NCBI GenBank assembly: GCA_023402845.1
Contig: JAEYFP010000045.1
Coordinates: 194,784-258,783 of the forward strand
Source of the DNA: Bacillota bacterium
GTDB lineage: Bacteria; Bacillota; Clostridia; Lachnospirales; Lachnospiraceae
DNA length: 64,000 nucleotides
Direction: 5' to 3'
A model generated the notes under the pieces. The model searched no databases. It saw only the letters and a program-made list of their open reading frames with translations, and was not told the origin of the DNA. This document shows, in pieces, positions 52,082-60,836 of this stretch; the stretch's first letter is position 1; every line of letters begins with the position of its first letter. A program made the position numbers and the translations under genes.

Positions 52082-53995
52082 TCAATTTTCATCGTAAGAT
52101 AATCGTCCTTCTGTATACTTGCGGCTCATATCATGACTTAATTTACGTTGTTCCACCGTATCAAAAATAATTGAAAAATCATAATCTTCCGGATACAGCT
52201 GTGATGCAGGCACATGTAATTTTACCCTCTTATGATTGATCCAGATCTTTTTATTTTGAAGCTGAACCCTCAGAATACCCTTCTCATTAACCGCCTGACA
52301 GACAATCCCGATTTTTTTATCAGGATATATCATGACACTGTCACCTATGTGAAATTTAACAGTAAGCATAGGATTCTGCCTGCTCATCTTTGTTTTTTGG
52401 ATTTTAGCATTGCTATTTATTTTTAACTCATTATTCGTTTTCTGCACCTCTGAAAATTGGTATTTCTCTGCTTCCTCCTCTCCGTAGGATGCCTTAATTG
52501 CTGTCCTTAACATTTCAATCGGCATTCCTAACTTACCAGCCACATAAAATGCGCAGCTTTCGCCTGCTTCTCCAATGACCATTTTATATAACGGCTGCAG
52601 TGTTTCCTTGTCAAACTCCATTCGTGCATTTATGACTCCATCTGTTTGTTCCGCATACACCTTTACTTCGGGGTAATGCGTTGTCACTAAAAATAAACAA
52701 CCGCTCTTTCTTAACTCCTCAAGAATTGCTATCGCAATGCCCATTCCCTCAGCAGGATCTGTTCCTGAACCTAACTCATCCATAATAACAAGACTTTCAC
52801 AGTTAATTTCACTTAAAATTGACAAAACCGTTTTGATGTGGGCTGAAAATGTGGACAGGTTTTCCGAAAGGTTCTGTCCATCTCCAATGTCGCAAAGATA
52901 GTTACTATTCATGCATAAATTTGCCTGCCTGCAAGTTACATGTAATCCACATTGCGCCATCATACTATTCAATGCCACTGTCTTAATCGCAACTGTTTTT
53001 CCGCCGGTGTTCGGCCCGGTAATTACAACCCCTCTTTTTTCTCCCCCAAGGCGAAACTGAATAGGTACGCATAAATCCTTTTGCATAAGCGGATGCCTCC
53101 CGTCACTGATCTCAATTATTCTGCCTGTGTTTACGGCAGGTTCTGCAGCATCCATATCAATACTTAGTTTGCCCTTTGAAAAAGCGAAATCCAGCTTTTC
53201 CATCGTTTGCATGTTCTGCTCCATCAGATCTGCCGAATCTGCAACCAAAGCAGTCAGCGTATATAAAATGCGATAAATTTCATTTTCTTCATCAATCCTG
53301 AGCACCTGCAATTCATCATAGTACCCAGCCAGCGCCGCGGGTTCGATAAATAATGTATTTCCGGTCGATGACTTATCAAGAACACTTCCATTTATTTTTA
53401 ACTTATATTCCTTTTTTACAGGAATACACAATCTTCCGTTTCTGAGTGTACTGAAGCTGTCAGACAGATATTCTTTGTTAGAACGCATAATGGAATCTGC
53501 CTTTTCCTTCATTTTATTTTCTGTTCTTGCCATATCATTTTTAATAGTTAAAAGAACCTTTGTTGCATGGTCATCCACTGCTCCGTTACGAATCTGCAAT
53601 CCAATCATATGCCCGATATTTTCAAGTGCATTTAAATTTTCTTCATAATAGGCAAGTGAATTATCAAATTGTTTTCCGCGATTTAAATATTCCTTTAAAC
53701 GTCTGATTGCAACAAGTGTTATTTCAATATTCTCCAGTTGTAATCCTGTTAAGCAATCACCTTTCCGGGCGGCCGCTAAAGCTCCTTCTATTCCTTCCAT
53801 ACTAACCAGCGGCGGTGTCCCGCACTTCTCAATCATTGTTTTGCTGTCCGTTGTTTCTTTTAAGTTTTTTCGTAATTCATTTTCTGACAAAAAAGGGGTC
53901 AGATTTTTAATTCTTTCTTTTGCTTGCTCTGTCATTGCCAGCGAACTCCATTTTAATTTAACCTTATCAAATTCCAATATTTTTTCAATTTCCAT
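52082..53995 (-). CDS. MutS2-like ATPase lacking the Smr domain
   Basis: 637-aa MutS-family ATPase. N-terminal MutS2-type core (MEIEKILEFDKVKLKW, coiled lever helices), the ATPase with GPNTGGKTVAIKT, an ST-signature/Walker B MDELGSGTDPAEG and TTHYPEVK. The C-terminus has a KOW-like small domain (GDSVMIYPDKKIGIVCQ) and stops about where MutS2 would continue into its Smr nuclease; length is about 150 residues below usual. MutS2 proteins act on recombination intermediates and, in Bacillus, split collided ribosomes. ATG 53995 after AAAGGAGA; a frame open to 54172 is leader. The leader holds terminators and a leader peptide. Confidence 0.88.
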   Translation of the reverse strand: MEIEKILEFDKVKLKWSSLAMTEQAKERIKNLTPFLSENELRKNLKETTDSKTMIEKCGTPPLVSMEGIEGALAAARKGDCLTGLQLENIEITLVAIRRLKEYLNRGKQFDNSLAYYEENLNALENIGHMIGLQIRNGAVDDHATKVLLTIKNDMARTENKMKEKADSIMRSNKEYLSDSFSTLRNGRLCIPVKKEYKLKINGSVLDKSSTGNTLFIEPAALAGYYDELQVLRIDEENEIYRILYTLTALVADSADLMEQNMQTMEKLDFAFSKGKLSIDMDAAEPAVNTGRIIEISDGRHPLMQKDLCVPIQFRLGGEKRGVVITGPNTGGKTVAIKTVALNSMMAQCGLHVTCRQANLCMNSNYLCDIGDGQNLSENLSTFSAHIKTVLSILSEINCESLVIMDELGSGTDPAEGMGIAIAILEELRKSGCLFLVTTHYPEVKVYAEQTDGVINARMEFDKETLQPLYKMVIGEAGESCAFYVAGKLGMPIEMLRTAIKASYGEEEAEKYQFSEVQKTNNELKINSNAKIQKTKMSRQNPMLTVKFHIGDSVMIYPDKKIGIVCQAVNEKGILRVQLQNKKIWINHKRVKLHVPASQLYPEDYDFSIIFDTVEQRKLSHDMSRKYTEGRLSYDEN

Positions 53996-54019
53996 AATCA
54001 ATATCTCCTTTAATTTAAC

Positions 54020-54066
54020 AAAAAAAGACCATGGGACACCTGCCATAAGCATAATATTCCATAGTC
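54020..54066 (-). terminator. Leader terminator 2
   Basis: GACTATGG / CCATGGTC (one G-T pair), 24-base loop, followed by seven T (54026-54020), 25 bases upstream of the MutS2-like start codon. Confidence 0.65.
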
Positions 54067-54117
54067 TGTTTAAACATTGTTTGAAAGTATAGAAATTTAT
54101 GAAATCGCAAAGAGTGC

Positions 54118-54145
54118 AAAAAAAGCATGACAGTACAGCCATGCT
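54118..54145 (-). terminator. Leader terminator 1
   Basis: AGCATGGC / GTCATGCT (one G-T pair), six-base loop, followed by seven T (54124-54118). Confidence 0.7.
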
Positions 54146-54262
54146 CGATTTCCATAAATATCTATACAACAACTATTAAGCACATGTGCGGCAGAAATGT
54201 TAGCAGTATCCTGCTAACATAAAGCAGATCTGCAGAATTACGCAAATCTCCTTTTGCAATAT

Positions 54263-54301
54263 TTAATTTGCAATATACTCCACTAAAACAATGCTTAACA
54301 T
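54263..54301 (-). CDS. Leader peptide MLSIVLVEYIAN
   Basis: Twelve-codon ORF about 26 bases after the -10 box, with AGAGG 7 bases before its ATG. Its size and place before the hairpin series point to a sensor peptide whose translation sets the fold of the leader. Confidence 0.6.
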   Translation of the reverse strand: MLSIVLVEYIAN

Positions 54302-54326
54302 AAAATTACCTCTTTAAATTTTCTTA

Positions 54327-54355
54327 ATTCTACTATTTATTCTGTACAATGTCAA
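54327..54355 (-). promoter_or_regulatory. Promoter of the MutS2-like gene
   Basis: Perfect TTGACA (54350-54355) and TAGAAT (54327-54332), 17-bp spacer. Confidence 0.8.
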
Positions 54356-54400
54356 TCATTTTTACTTTTTTCTGCATGGAACCATATAAGAACCTCCCCA

Positions 54401-55123
54401 CTAATCCTGGAAAGGCTCTGTAAAATATCCTGCCGCCGAAATAGGTTCTTTATTCTCATGGAGATGCCAGACATCACCCATACCCTGACATCTAAAGGAC
54501 GCATACCCCGCCTCTCTCTCTTCCGTACACATTGCCGTTACGGAAGATGTCGGCAAAAAACAGCCGTGTATTAATACCGGAAATGCAATTCCTAACAAAT
54601 ATGACAGCATTGCAAAGGTAATTCCCATATGACAGACAAGTACAATTGTAATATCTTTTTTCTCTTTTACACGATAGCAGCCATTCTCCCGCACATATCC
54701 ATAGCCCGCCAGCAGCTCATCTAATTTTTCACATGTTTCCAGATAGATCTCTTTGACCCCCGGTGCATCCTCTGTCTTTTCCATCATGTGTGCATCATAC
54801 CATCTGTCCCGATCGAACAGTTCGGGGATCCCCGTCCATTCTCTGGGCATAAAATCCCATGGCAGCCCCTTATCCGTAGTATATTCAGAGCTGATGACAC
54901 CCCTGAATTCCTGTAACCAATCCAGAACCGCCGCCTCTTTTCCGAGTGCTTCCTCAATCGACCTCGCTGTTTCTCTGGCTCTTCCCAGACAGGATACATA
55001 AATGTCCTGTACGTTCCAGTTTTTTGCACGTTCCGCAAGAAATTTTACTTCTCTTTTTCCCTTTTCCGTAAGAGAATCCGTTGTATAATCCGGATCCCCA
55101 TGTCTGACAAATAATATTCTCAT
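54401..55123 (-). CDS. Histidine phosphatase (phosphoglycerate mutase-like)
   Basis: 240-aa histidine phosphatase family protein with the catalytic LFVRHGDPDY, SCLGRARETARSI and the late LVCHMGITFA. No signal peptide. The ATG directly abuts the permease stop codon of the ABC transporter, so it is the last gene of that operon and may dephosphorylate the imported compound. Substrate unknown. Confidence 0.88.
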   Translation of the reverse strand: MRILFVRHGDPDYTTDSLTEKGKREVKFLAERAKNWNVQDIYVSCLGRARETARSIEEALGKEAAVLDWLQEFRGVISSEYTTDKGLPWDFMPREWTGIPELFDRDRWYDAHMMEKTEDAPGVKEIYLETCEKLDELLAGYGYVRENGCYRVKEKKDITIVLVCHMGITFAMLSYLLGIAFPVLIHGCFLPTSSVTAMCTEEREAGYASFRCQGMGDVWHLHENKEPISAAGYFTEPFQD

Positions 55124-56779
55124 CTACAAGCTTAAGTCCTTTCCTTTGTTAAATCTATTAAATACCAGTAAGGATACAACTGTCAAGACTGTAAGTATGG
55201 TAGATAATGCTGCGGCGGTTCCATAATTACCTCTTACCACTTCTGTATATACCGCAACTGTCAAAGTCTTCGTTTTTCCGGTGTATAGAATAATTGCAGT
55301 AGATAATTCACTAATCATAGTTACCCAGCTAAGAATTGCTCCGGATAAAATTCCTGCAGACATCATAGGAACCGTAATACGAAAGAATGCTTTCATTTTA
55401 GAAGCACCAAGTGAAATAGCAGCCTCTTCTATACTCATCGGTATCTGTTGGAGAATCGCAACGGAAGAACGGATCGTATACGGAAGCCTTCGAATAATCA
55501 ACGCAATTACCATAATCAGCATCGTCCCGCTAATTAACAATGGTTTTCGATTGAATCCATTTAGTAATGCAATACCAAGCACAGTTCCCGGTACAATGTA
55601 GGGGATCATGGATAAGATATCGACTGTGTTTGTCAAGGTATTCCTTCTGCGCACTACCAGATATGCAATTACAACTGCCAGAATTATAATTATAATCAGT
55701 GCAAGCACCGGAATAATAATCGTATTCTGAATGCTTCTTCCTAATTTGCTAAAAGCCGTTGTATAGCTTTCTAAAGAATATCCTGTCGTAAATATTTTTC
55801 CTTCAGTTTTCTTAAAGGAAGTATAAATCACATAGCATTGCGGTAAAACAGCAACTCCTACAATTAGATAGGAAACCAGATGAACCAGCCAGGCGATACT
55901 CCTGCGTGGTACCTTTTCTTCCATTGGATGCAGCGCATTCAAAGAAAAAGCCTTTTTATTAGATACATACTTCTGTGCCAAAAACACTACTGTCGTAACT
56001 GCGATGGCAATCACCGCAATGGCTGCCGCAAAACCGTCATTTCCGCCAACTTCATTAATGAACTCTGTATATAGAACTACCGGAAACGTACGATAGCCCT
56101 CTCCGATCAACATTGGTGTTCCAAAATCGGCGAAGGATCTCATAAATACTAAAAGTCCTGCTGCCAATAACGTAGGCATCATCAACGGCACTACAACCTT
56201 AAAGAAACAGAGAAGGCCTGAACACCCTAAATTTTCAGCTGCTTCAAGCAGCGAATTATCTATATTCCTCAAAGCGCCCTTCGCATATAAAAATACAAGC
56301 GGAAACAACTGTAATGTCATAACAAGCACAATTCCCGCAAACCCATAAATATCCGGAATTATAATTCCTATATTTTTAAAAAATGTTGTAACAACACCAC
56401 TTCTCCCCAGTAATAATATCCAAGAATACGCACCTATAAATGGCGCCGACATAGATGCTACAATAATTAAAATATTTAAAATGGATTTACCTTTTATCTT
56501 AAATATGGAGAATAAATATGCTAAAGGTGTTCCAATTGCCAGCGACAATAACGTTGCGGCAACGGATACCTTGAAGCTGTTTAACAGGGTATCAAAGTAA
56601 TAGCTCTTTGAGAAGAACTTTATAAAATTTGCCATCGTAATTGCCCCGGTTTCGCTGTCTACCACAGCCTGCTTAATCAAATACGCCATAGGGTAGATCA
56701 AAAACAGCATATACAATGCAATTGCAGCAAGCGTTATAAATCCCCATACGTCAAAACGAAATTTATTATTGTTCTTCAT
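55124..56779 (-). CDS. ABC transporter permease, two-domain FbpB/AfuB type
   Basis: 551-aa permease made of two fused halves, about 12 helices. Each half has an EAA loop (SLLEAAENLGCSGLLCFFKVVVP and SIEEAAISLGASKMKAFFRITVP). Members transport ferric iron or phosphorylated organic compounds. The ATG overlaps the ATPase gene by 14 bases, with AAGGAG upstream. Confidence 0.92.
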   Translation of the reverse strand: MKNNNKFRFDVWGFITLAAIALYMLFLIYPMAYLIKQAVVDSETGAITMANFIKFFSKSYYFDTLLNSFKVSVAATLLSLAIGTPLAYLFSIFKIKGKSILNILIIVASMSAPFIGAYSWILLLGRSGVVTTFFKNIGIIIPDIYGFAGIVLVMTLQLFPLVFLYAKGALRNIDNSLLEAAENLGCSGLLCFFKVVVPLMMPTLLAAGLLVFMRSFADFGTPMLIGEGYRTFPVVLYTEFINEVGGNDGFAAAIAVIAIAVTTVVFLAQKYVSNKKAFSLNALHPMEEKVPRRSIAWLVHLVSYLIVGVAVLPQCYVIYTSFKKTEGKIFTTGYSLESYTTAFSKLGRSIQNTIIIPVLALIIIIILAVVIAYLVVRRRNTLTNTVDILSMIPYIVPGTVLGIALLNGFNRKPLLISGTMLIMVIALIIRRLPYTIRSSVAILQQIPMSIEEAAISLGASKMKAFFRITVPMMSAGILSGAILSWVTMISELSTAIILYTGKTKTLTVAVYTEVVRGNYGTAAALSTILTVLTVVSLLVFNRFNKGKDLSL

Positions 56780-57854
56780 ACGCCTCGCTCCTTACCAGGT
56801 TTGTATCACCTTGTTTATTGAATACATTGATCTTTTCTCTCTTCACCTGCAGCATCACCTTCTGACCAAGCTGTAATTCTTCCTTTAAGGAGGATTCCTC
56901 TACAGTCTCTACGATATCTCCATCCTCCAGTTCAATGCTGTAATGTGTATTCAAGCCTAAATAGGTAAATTCCTTAACCGTTCCCTTAATTCCGTACTCC
57001 TGCTCTTTACAGATTACAAATTCCTCCGGACGAATTGAACATAGAACCTCCTGATTCTCAGCTTTCTGCAACTCCTCCATTCCTACCTGATAATCATCTT
57101 TAAATATAATTTTACCATTCTCTGCCCTTGCCTCTATGATATTAGTTCTCCCGATAAACGTTGCAACAAATACGTTTCTTGGCCTTTGATAAATATCTCT
57201 GGGGCTGCCTATATGTTGAATTACCCCTTCGTTCATTACAGCAATCGTATCACTGATTGCCATTGCCTCCTCCTGGTCATGCGTTACATATACGGTAGTA
57301 ATTCCGACATTTTTCTGTGTATGGCGAATTACACTCCGCATTTCCAGACGAAGCTTTGCATCCAGATTTGATAGCGGCTCATCCATCAGTAGTACATCCG
57401 GTGCAATTACAAGTGCTCTGGCAAGTGCAATACGCTGCTGCTGTCCACCGGATAATTGATTTGGCATGCGATCTGCATATTGCATAATCTGCATCAGCTT
57501 CAAATACTTATCTGTTTCTGTCTTTATTGTTTCTTTCTCTAATTTTCTATTTTTTAGTCCGAATGCTACATTATCCCTTACTGACAGATTCGGAAAAATG
57601 GCATAATTCTGAAAAACCATACCGATATTTCTTTTACTTGGATCCATATCATTGATACGCGTCCCATTAAACAAAATATCTCCGCCTTCAATTGAATTGA
57701 AGCCCGCAATCATTCTAAGTAACGTTGTCTTTCCACATCCGGAAGGACCAAGCAAGGTAAACAATTCCCCATCTTTTATCTCGGCATTCAAGTCTGCAAT
57801 GACAGTACTTTCCCCATATTTTTTTACTGCATTTTTAATTGAAATTTTACTCAT
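56766..57854 (-). CDS. ABC transporter ATPase, FbpC/AfuC type
   Basis: 362-aa ATPase: Walker A GPSGCGKT, signature LSGGQQQR, Walker B LLMDEP, H-loop THDQEEA, then a TOBE-type C-terminus (CSIRPEEFVI). AAAGGAGA precedes the ATG. Confidence 0.93.
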   Translation of the reverse strand: MSKISIKNAVKKYGESTVIADLNAEIKDGELFTLLGPSGCGKTTLLRMIAGFNSIEGGDILFNGTRINDMDPSKRNIGMVFQNYAIFPNLSVRDNVAFGLKNRKLEKETIKTETDKYLKLMQIMQYADRMPNQLSGGQQQRIALARALVIAPDVLLMDEPLSNLDAKLRLEMRSVIRHTQKNVGITTVYVTHDQEEAMAISDTIAVMNEGVIQHIGSPRDIYQRPRNVFVATFIGRTNIIEARAENGKIIFKDDYQVGMEELQKAENQEVLCSIRPEEFVICKEQEYGIKGTVKEFTYLGLNTHYSIELEDGDIVETVEESSLKEELQLGQKVMLQVKREKINVFNKQGDTNLVRSEAYEEQ

Positions 57855-57904
57855 CTAAATAACCGTCTCCTTTTCAATGCCTGTCAAATTTATTCTTTGA
57901 TTGT

Positions 57905-57934
57905 CTAAAGCATGGATTTTGCTCCATGCTTTAG
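57905..57934 (-). other. Intercistronic hairpin between binding protein and ATPase
   Basis: CTAAAGCATGG / CCATGCTTTAG, 11-bp perfect stem, 8-base loop, no T-run. Such stems after binding-protein genes often protect the upstream mRNA and raise binding-protein yield relative to the rest of the operon. Confidence 0.6.
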
Positions 57935-57962
57935 AAGTCAATGCTATCTGTTATTCCAGATT

Positions 57963-59087
57963 CTATTTACTTTGTAGATCTGTGAAAGTCTCCATGTATC
58001 TGTCTACGATTTCCTGCTTGTGTCCGCTTACATATGGTATATCCTCTTCAATTACTTTTATATCAGACATCGGTATCATAAAGTCGTTTGTTTCTGCATC
58101 CTGCATAACCGGTCTGTTTGTTAACGTACTTCCCCATATGTTCTGCACTTCATCACTTAAGATAAAATCAATAAATAATTTTGCATTATCCATGTTTTTT
58201 GCACCCTTAATAATAGTTGCCGATGCAGGAAGATACACAGTCCCTTCTTCCGGGTATACAATTTTAACCGGCGCACCATCTTTTACAAGCTGTGCACATG
58301 GATCTTCATAGGAAAGTCCGACTACATACTCACCATCTGCAACTCCCTTATATACTGAGGAGGAGCTTTCACAGATTTTCCCATCAATGTTCGCAAATAA
58401 ATCTTCTACGTATTTCCATGCCGCATCATCCTCATATCCGCCCATTGCTAACAGCATATTGGTAAGCTGTGCAAATGCTGAAGAAGAATTTGCCGGATCG
58501 GCAGTGGCGATTTTACCCTTTAACTCAGGATTCAACAGATCATTGTAGCCATTGATCTGAATATCTCCAAGTAAGTCCGTATTAACAATTAATACACTGC
58601 CGTCTAATACATTACCCGTAATAAAGCCGCAGGTGTTTTTGTAAGCATCTATAACATTGTCATTATTAACAGATACATACGGCTCCCAAAGGTCTTGATT
58701 GTCATATGCCAATGACCAGGAACCGCCAAAAAGAATATCTCCGTAAGGATCGTTCTGCTCTGATTGAATTCTCTTTACCAATTCACCGGTACCTGCCTGA
58801 ATTACCTCTACATTAACTCCATATTTTTCTTCAAATAACGGAATGGTAGCGTTCATAAGTCCTTCTGAGTTAGGAGAATAAATAACCAACTCTCCGCCAC
58901 CCTGTTCCGCTTCTGCTGTGACTGCTTCCGCAGCCGTTTCTTCTGCTGCTTCTTCTGTTACTTCTTCTGCCGCTTCTGCTGATTCTGTTTGTACAGCAGC
59001 CGCCGGTTCAGACGTTGTACTTCCACATCCGCTAAGAGAGACTGCCATAATCAGTCCCATCAGTAATGCAATACTTTTTTTATTCAT
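57963..59087 (-). CDS. ABC transporter binding lipoprotein, AfuA/FbpA type
   Basis: 374-aa lipoprotein: lipobox LSGC, Ala/Glu-rich linker to about residue 63, then GELVIYSPNSEGLMNATIPLFEEKYGVNVEVIQAGTGELV as in iron(III)/hexose-phosphate/aminoethylphosphonate binding proteins. No Tyr pair of classical iron-binding FbpA is clearly placed, so an organic phosphate ligand is possible. First gene of the four-gene operon ending in a phosphatase. Confidence 0.9.
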   Translation of the reverse strand: MNKKSIALLMGLIMAVSLSGCGSTTSEPAAAVQTESAEAAEEVTEEAAEETAAEAVTAEAEQGGGELVIYSPNSEGLMNATIPLFEEKYGVNVEVIQAGTGELVKRIQSEQNDPYGDILFGGSWSLAYDNQDLWEPYVSVNNDNVIDAYKNTCGFITGNVLDGSVLIVNTDLLGDIQINGYNDLLNPELKGKIATADPANSSSAFAQLTNMLLAMGGYEDDAAWKYVEDLFANIDGKICESSSSVYKGVADGEYVVGLSYEDPCAQLVKDGAPVKIVYPEEGTVYLPASATIIKGAKNMDNAKLFIDFILSDEVQNIWGSTLTNRPVMQDAETNDFMIPMSDIKVIEEDIPYVSGHKQEIVDRYMETFTDLQSK

Positions 59088-59189
59088 CCTGCTTTCTCCC
59101 TCGTATAATATTTTTTAGATACATAAATGTACCTTGATCACTTAATAAATTTAGTTCAATAGGCTTAGTTAAACCCATGATATAATTGT

Positions 59190-59454
59190 CCTAGTGTCAA
59201 TCAGGTAATAGTTCTTTTTTCTCCTGTTGAACCCGTAATGGTTGCTTCATACAAAGTCTGTTCCCCTGACATGGAAGTTAGCTTCAAACCGGCTGGCTGT
59301 TTGCTTAAGTTCATGGACGACCATCTGGCAGTGTGGTTTCGCATCTGTCCATCTTAAGCCGGATTCTTATATGCGAGGGTGTCGATGCTCCATGATCATG
59401 GGTTTTACCAAGCCGATTGAACACTTAAATCTTACTACGAAAGAAGGTGATTTT
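59190..59454 (+). ncRNA. Candidate IS110 bridge RNA region
   Basis: The non-coding left end before the transposase shows nested stems: CTTAAG (59304-59309) with CTTAAG (59353-59358), and inside it ATGGAC (59313-59318) with GTCCAT (59347-59352), enclosing a 28-base internal loop. This is the stem-with-large-loop form of IS110 bridge RNAs, which guide target and donor recognition. A TATAAT lies at 59181. Exact RNA ends are not known. Confidence 0.5.
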
Positions 59455-60681
59455 ATGAACCCACTTTACGTCGGAATTGATGTAAGCAGCAAATCCAATG
59501 TCGTTTATCTTATGTTGTCTGATGGCAATAAACACAGTAACTTCTCTGTTGCTAACTCACAGGACGGTTCTACTCAGTTGGTAAAAAGAATCTGTTCTGC
59601 TTTGAATTCTCATTCCCTTGACACTGTCCTCATAGGTCTCGAATCAACATCCGTTTATGGTGACAATCTCGTGTATTTTCTAAGGGAAGATGCTTCTCTT
59701 GCATCCTTTAACAGAAAGATTCATGTCCTCAATCCCAAGCAGGTTAAAAAGTTTAAAGATGCTTATAATGACCTGCCAAAGAATGATTATGTGGACTCTT
59801 TTGTTATTGCTGACTGTCTGCGTTTTGGAAGAATCAACAAAGAGGTATACATTGGAGATTATCACTACAAAGCCCTCCAAAACCTCACACGAGCACGTTA
59901 TTTTACCGTCTGCAGCCTTATCAAGGAAAAGCAACGGTTTATGAATGTGCTGTTCAAGAAGTATTCAACCATGACACAGGCGAAGGTATTTTCTGATACC
60001 TTCAGCACTACCGCCCTTGCTGTCTACGATGAATTTGAATCCGCAGAAGCACTGGCATATATGGACTTACAAGAACTGACCGCTTTTATCATGGAAAAAG
60101 GAAAGAACCACTTTCCAGATCCCGATGCGGTAGCCAAAGCCATTCAGAAAGCAGCCAGGAGTTCTTACCGTTTACCTAAGACGGTAAATGACTCTGTAAA
60201 TCAGGTGCTCTCTATATCCATAACCTCAATAAAGGCATTGGAAGCCCAAATCAAAGAGTTCGATAAAGCAATCTCTGCTCAGATGGAACTCTTGCCAAAC
60301 GTATTGATATCTATACCTGGAATAGGTCCTGTTTATTCTGCCGGTATCATGGCAGAGATTGGAGATATCAACCGTTTTGATAATCAGGCTCAGCTTGCAA
60401 AGTATGCAGGTCTTGCCTGGACTCAGTATCAATCCGGTAACTTTGAAGCCGAAAACACAAGGCTTATTAAATCCGGTAATCGATTTTTAAAGTATTATCT
60501 GTGCGAAGCTGCATTCTCTCTTGTAAGATGCGACAAGGAGTACAAAGCTTTCTATCACCAAAAGTACAAAGAGGTGAACAGATATCAACACAAACGTGCA
60601 CTCGCATTAACTGCCCGTAAATTTGTGCGGTTAGTCTTTACGCTACTTAAAGACAATCGCCTATATCGTCCGGCAGAATAG
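59455..60681 (+). CDS. IS110-family transposase
   Basis: 408-aa recombinase with the N-terminal RuvC-like DEDD domain (YVGIDVSSKSNVVYL, LIGLESTSVYG, DSFVIADCLRF) and the C-terminal Transposase_20 domain (SIPGIGPVYSAGIMAEIGDI, LAKYAGLAW, GNRFLKYYL). The frame is complete. ATG 59455 has AGAAGGTG upstream; the earlier frame from 59242 crosses the RNA region. Confidence 0.93.
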   Translation: MNPLYVGIDVSSKSNVVYLMLSDGNKHSNFSVANSQDGSTQLVKRICSALNSHSLDTVLIGLESTSVYGDNLVYFLREDASLASFNRKIHVLNPKQVKKFKDAYNDLPKNDYVDSFVIADCLRFGRINKEVYIGDYHYKALQNLTRARYFTVCSLIKEKQRFMNVLFKKYSTMTQAKVFSDTFSTTALAVYDEFESAEALAYMDLQELTAFIMEKGKNHFPDPDAVAKAIQKAARSSYRLPKTVNDSVNQVLSISITSIKALEAQIKEFDKAISAQMELLPNVLISIPGIGPVYSAGIMAEIGDINRFDNQAQLAKYAGLAWTQYQSGNFEAENTRLIKSGNRFLKYYLCEAAFSLVRCDKEYKAFYHQKYKEVNRYQHKRALALTARKFVRLVFTLLKDNRLYRPAE

Positions 60682-60836
60682 AAACATGATCTGCTGATAA
60701 GATGCCCTGCTCATTTTTTAAAAACCTGGTCGACAGGGCTTAGGTAGTCGTTTTTTGTTTTTTAAGAAATAGTATAAAAATATATGATTTTTATTTCATT
60801 TCTCACTTGACATCACACCGCTGGACTTTCCCTTCA

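Larger units (their letters stand above)
53996..54326 (-). ncRNA. Attenuator leader of the MutS2-like gene
   Basis: About 330 nt of transcribed leader. In order on the minus strand: promoter, 12-codon leader ORF, stem GCAGATCTGC, a 10-bp perfect hairpin ATGTTAGCAG/CTGCTAACAT (54197-54220), then two terminator-like stems each followed by seven T. This layout is that of ribosome-mediated transcription attenuation, as in leaders of translation-targeting antibiotic resistance genes. Confidence 0.65.
59190..60760 (+). mobile_element. IS110-family insertion sequence (ends approximate)
   Basis: Contains one IS110 transposase plus about 265 bp of non-coding left end and a short right end. IS110 elements lack terminal inverted repeats, so ends cannot be fixed by eye; a GCCCTG...CAGGGC stem lies at the right end (near 60703-60740). 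It sits between the AfuA-type gene's upstream region and the end of the PotA-like gene. Confidence 0.7.

Noticed and set aside
54197..54220. GTTAG...CTAAC hairpin as another iron operator.
   Set aside because: Spacing is ten rather than six and it lies over 100 bases inside the transcribed leader, so it is read as an RNA stem.
59150..59190. A third iron box upstream of the AfuA-type gene (two TTAGTT hexamers).
   Set aside because: The hexamers are direct rather than inverted and do not give GTTAG-N6-CTAAC.
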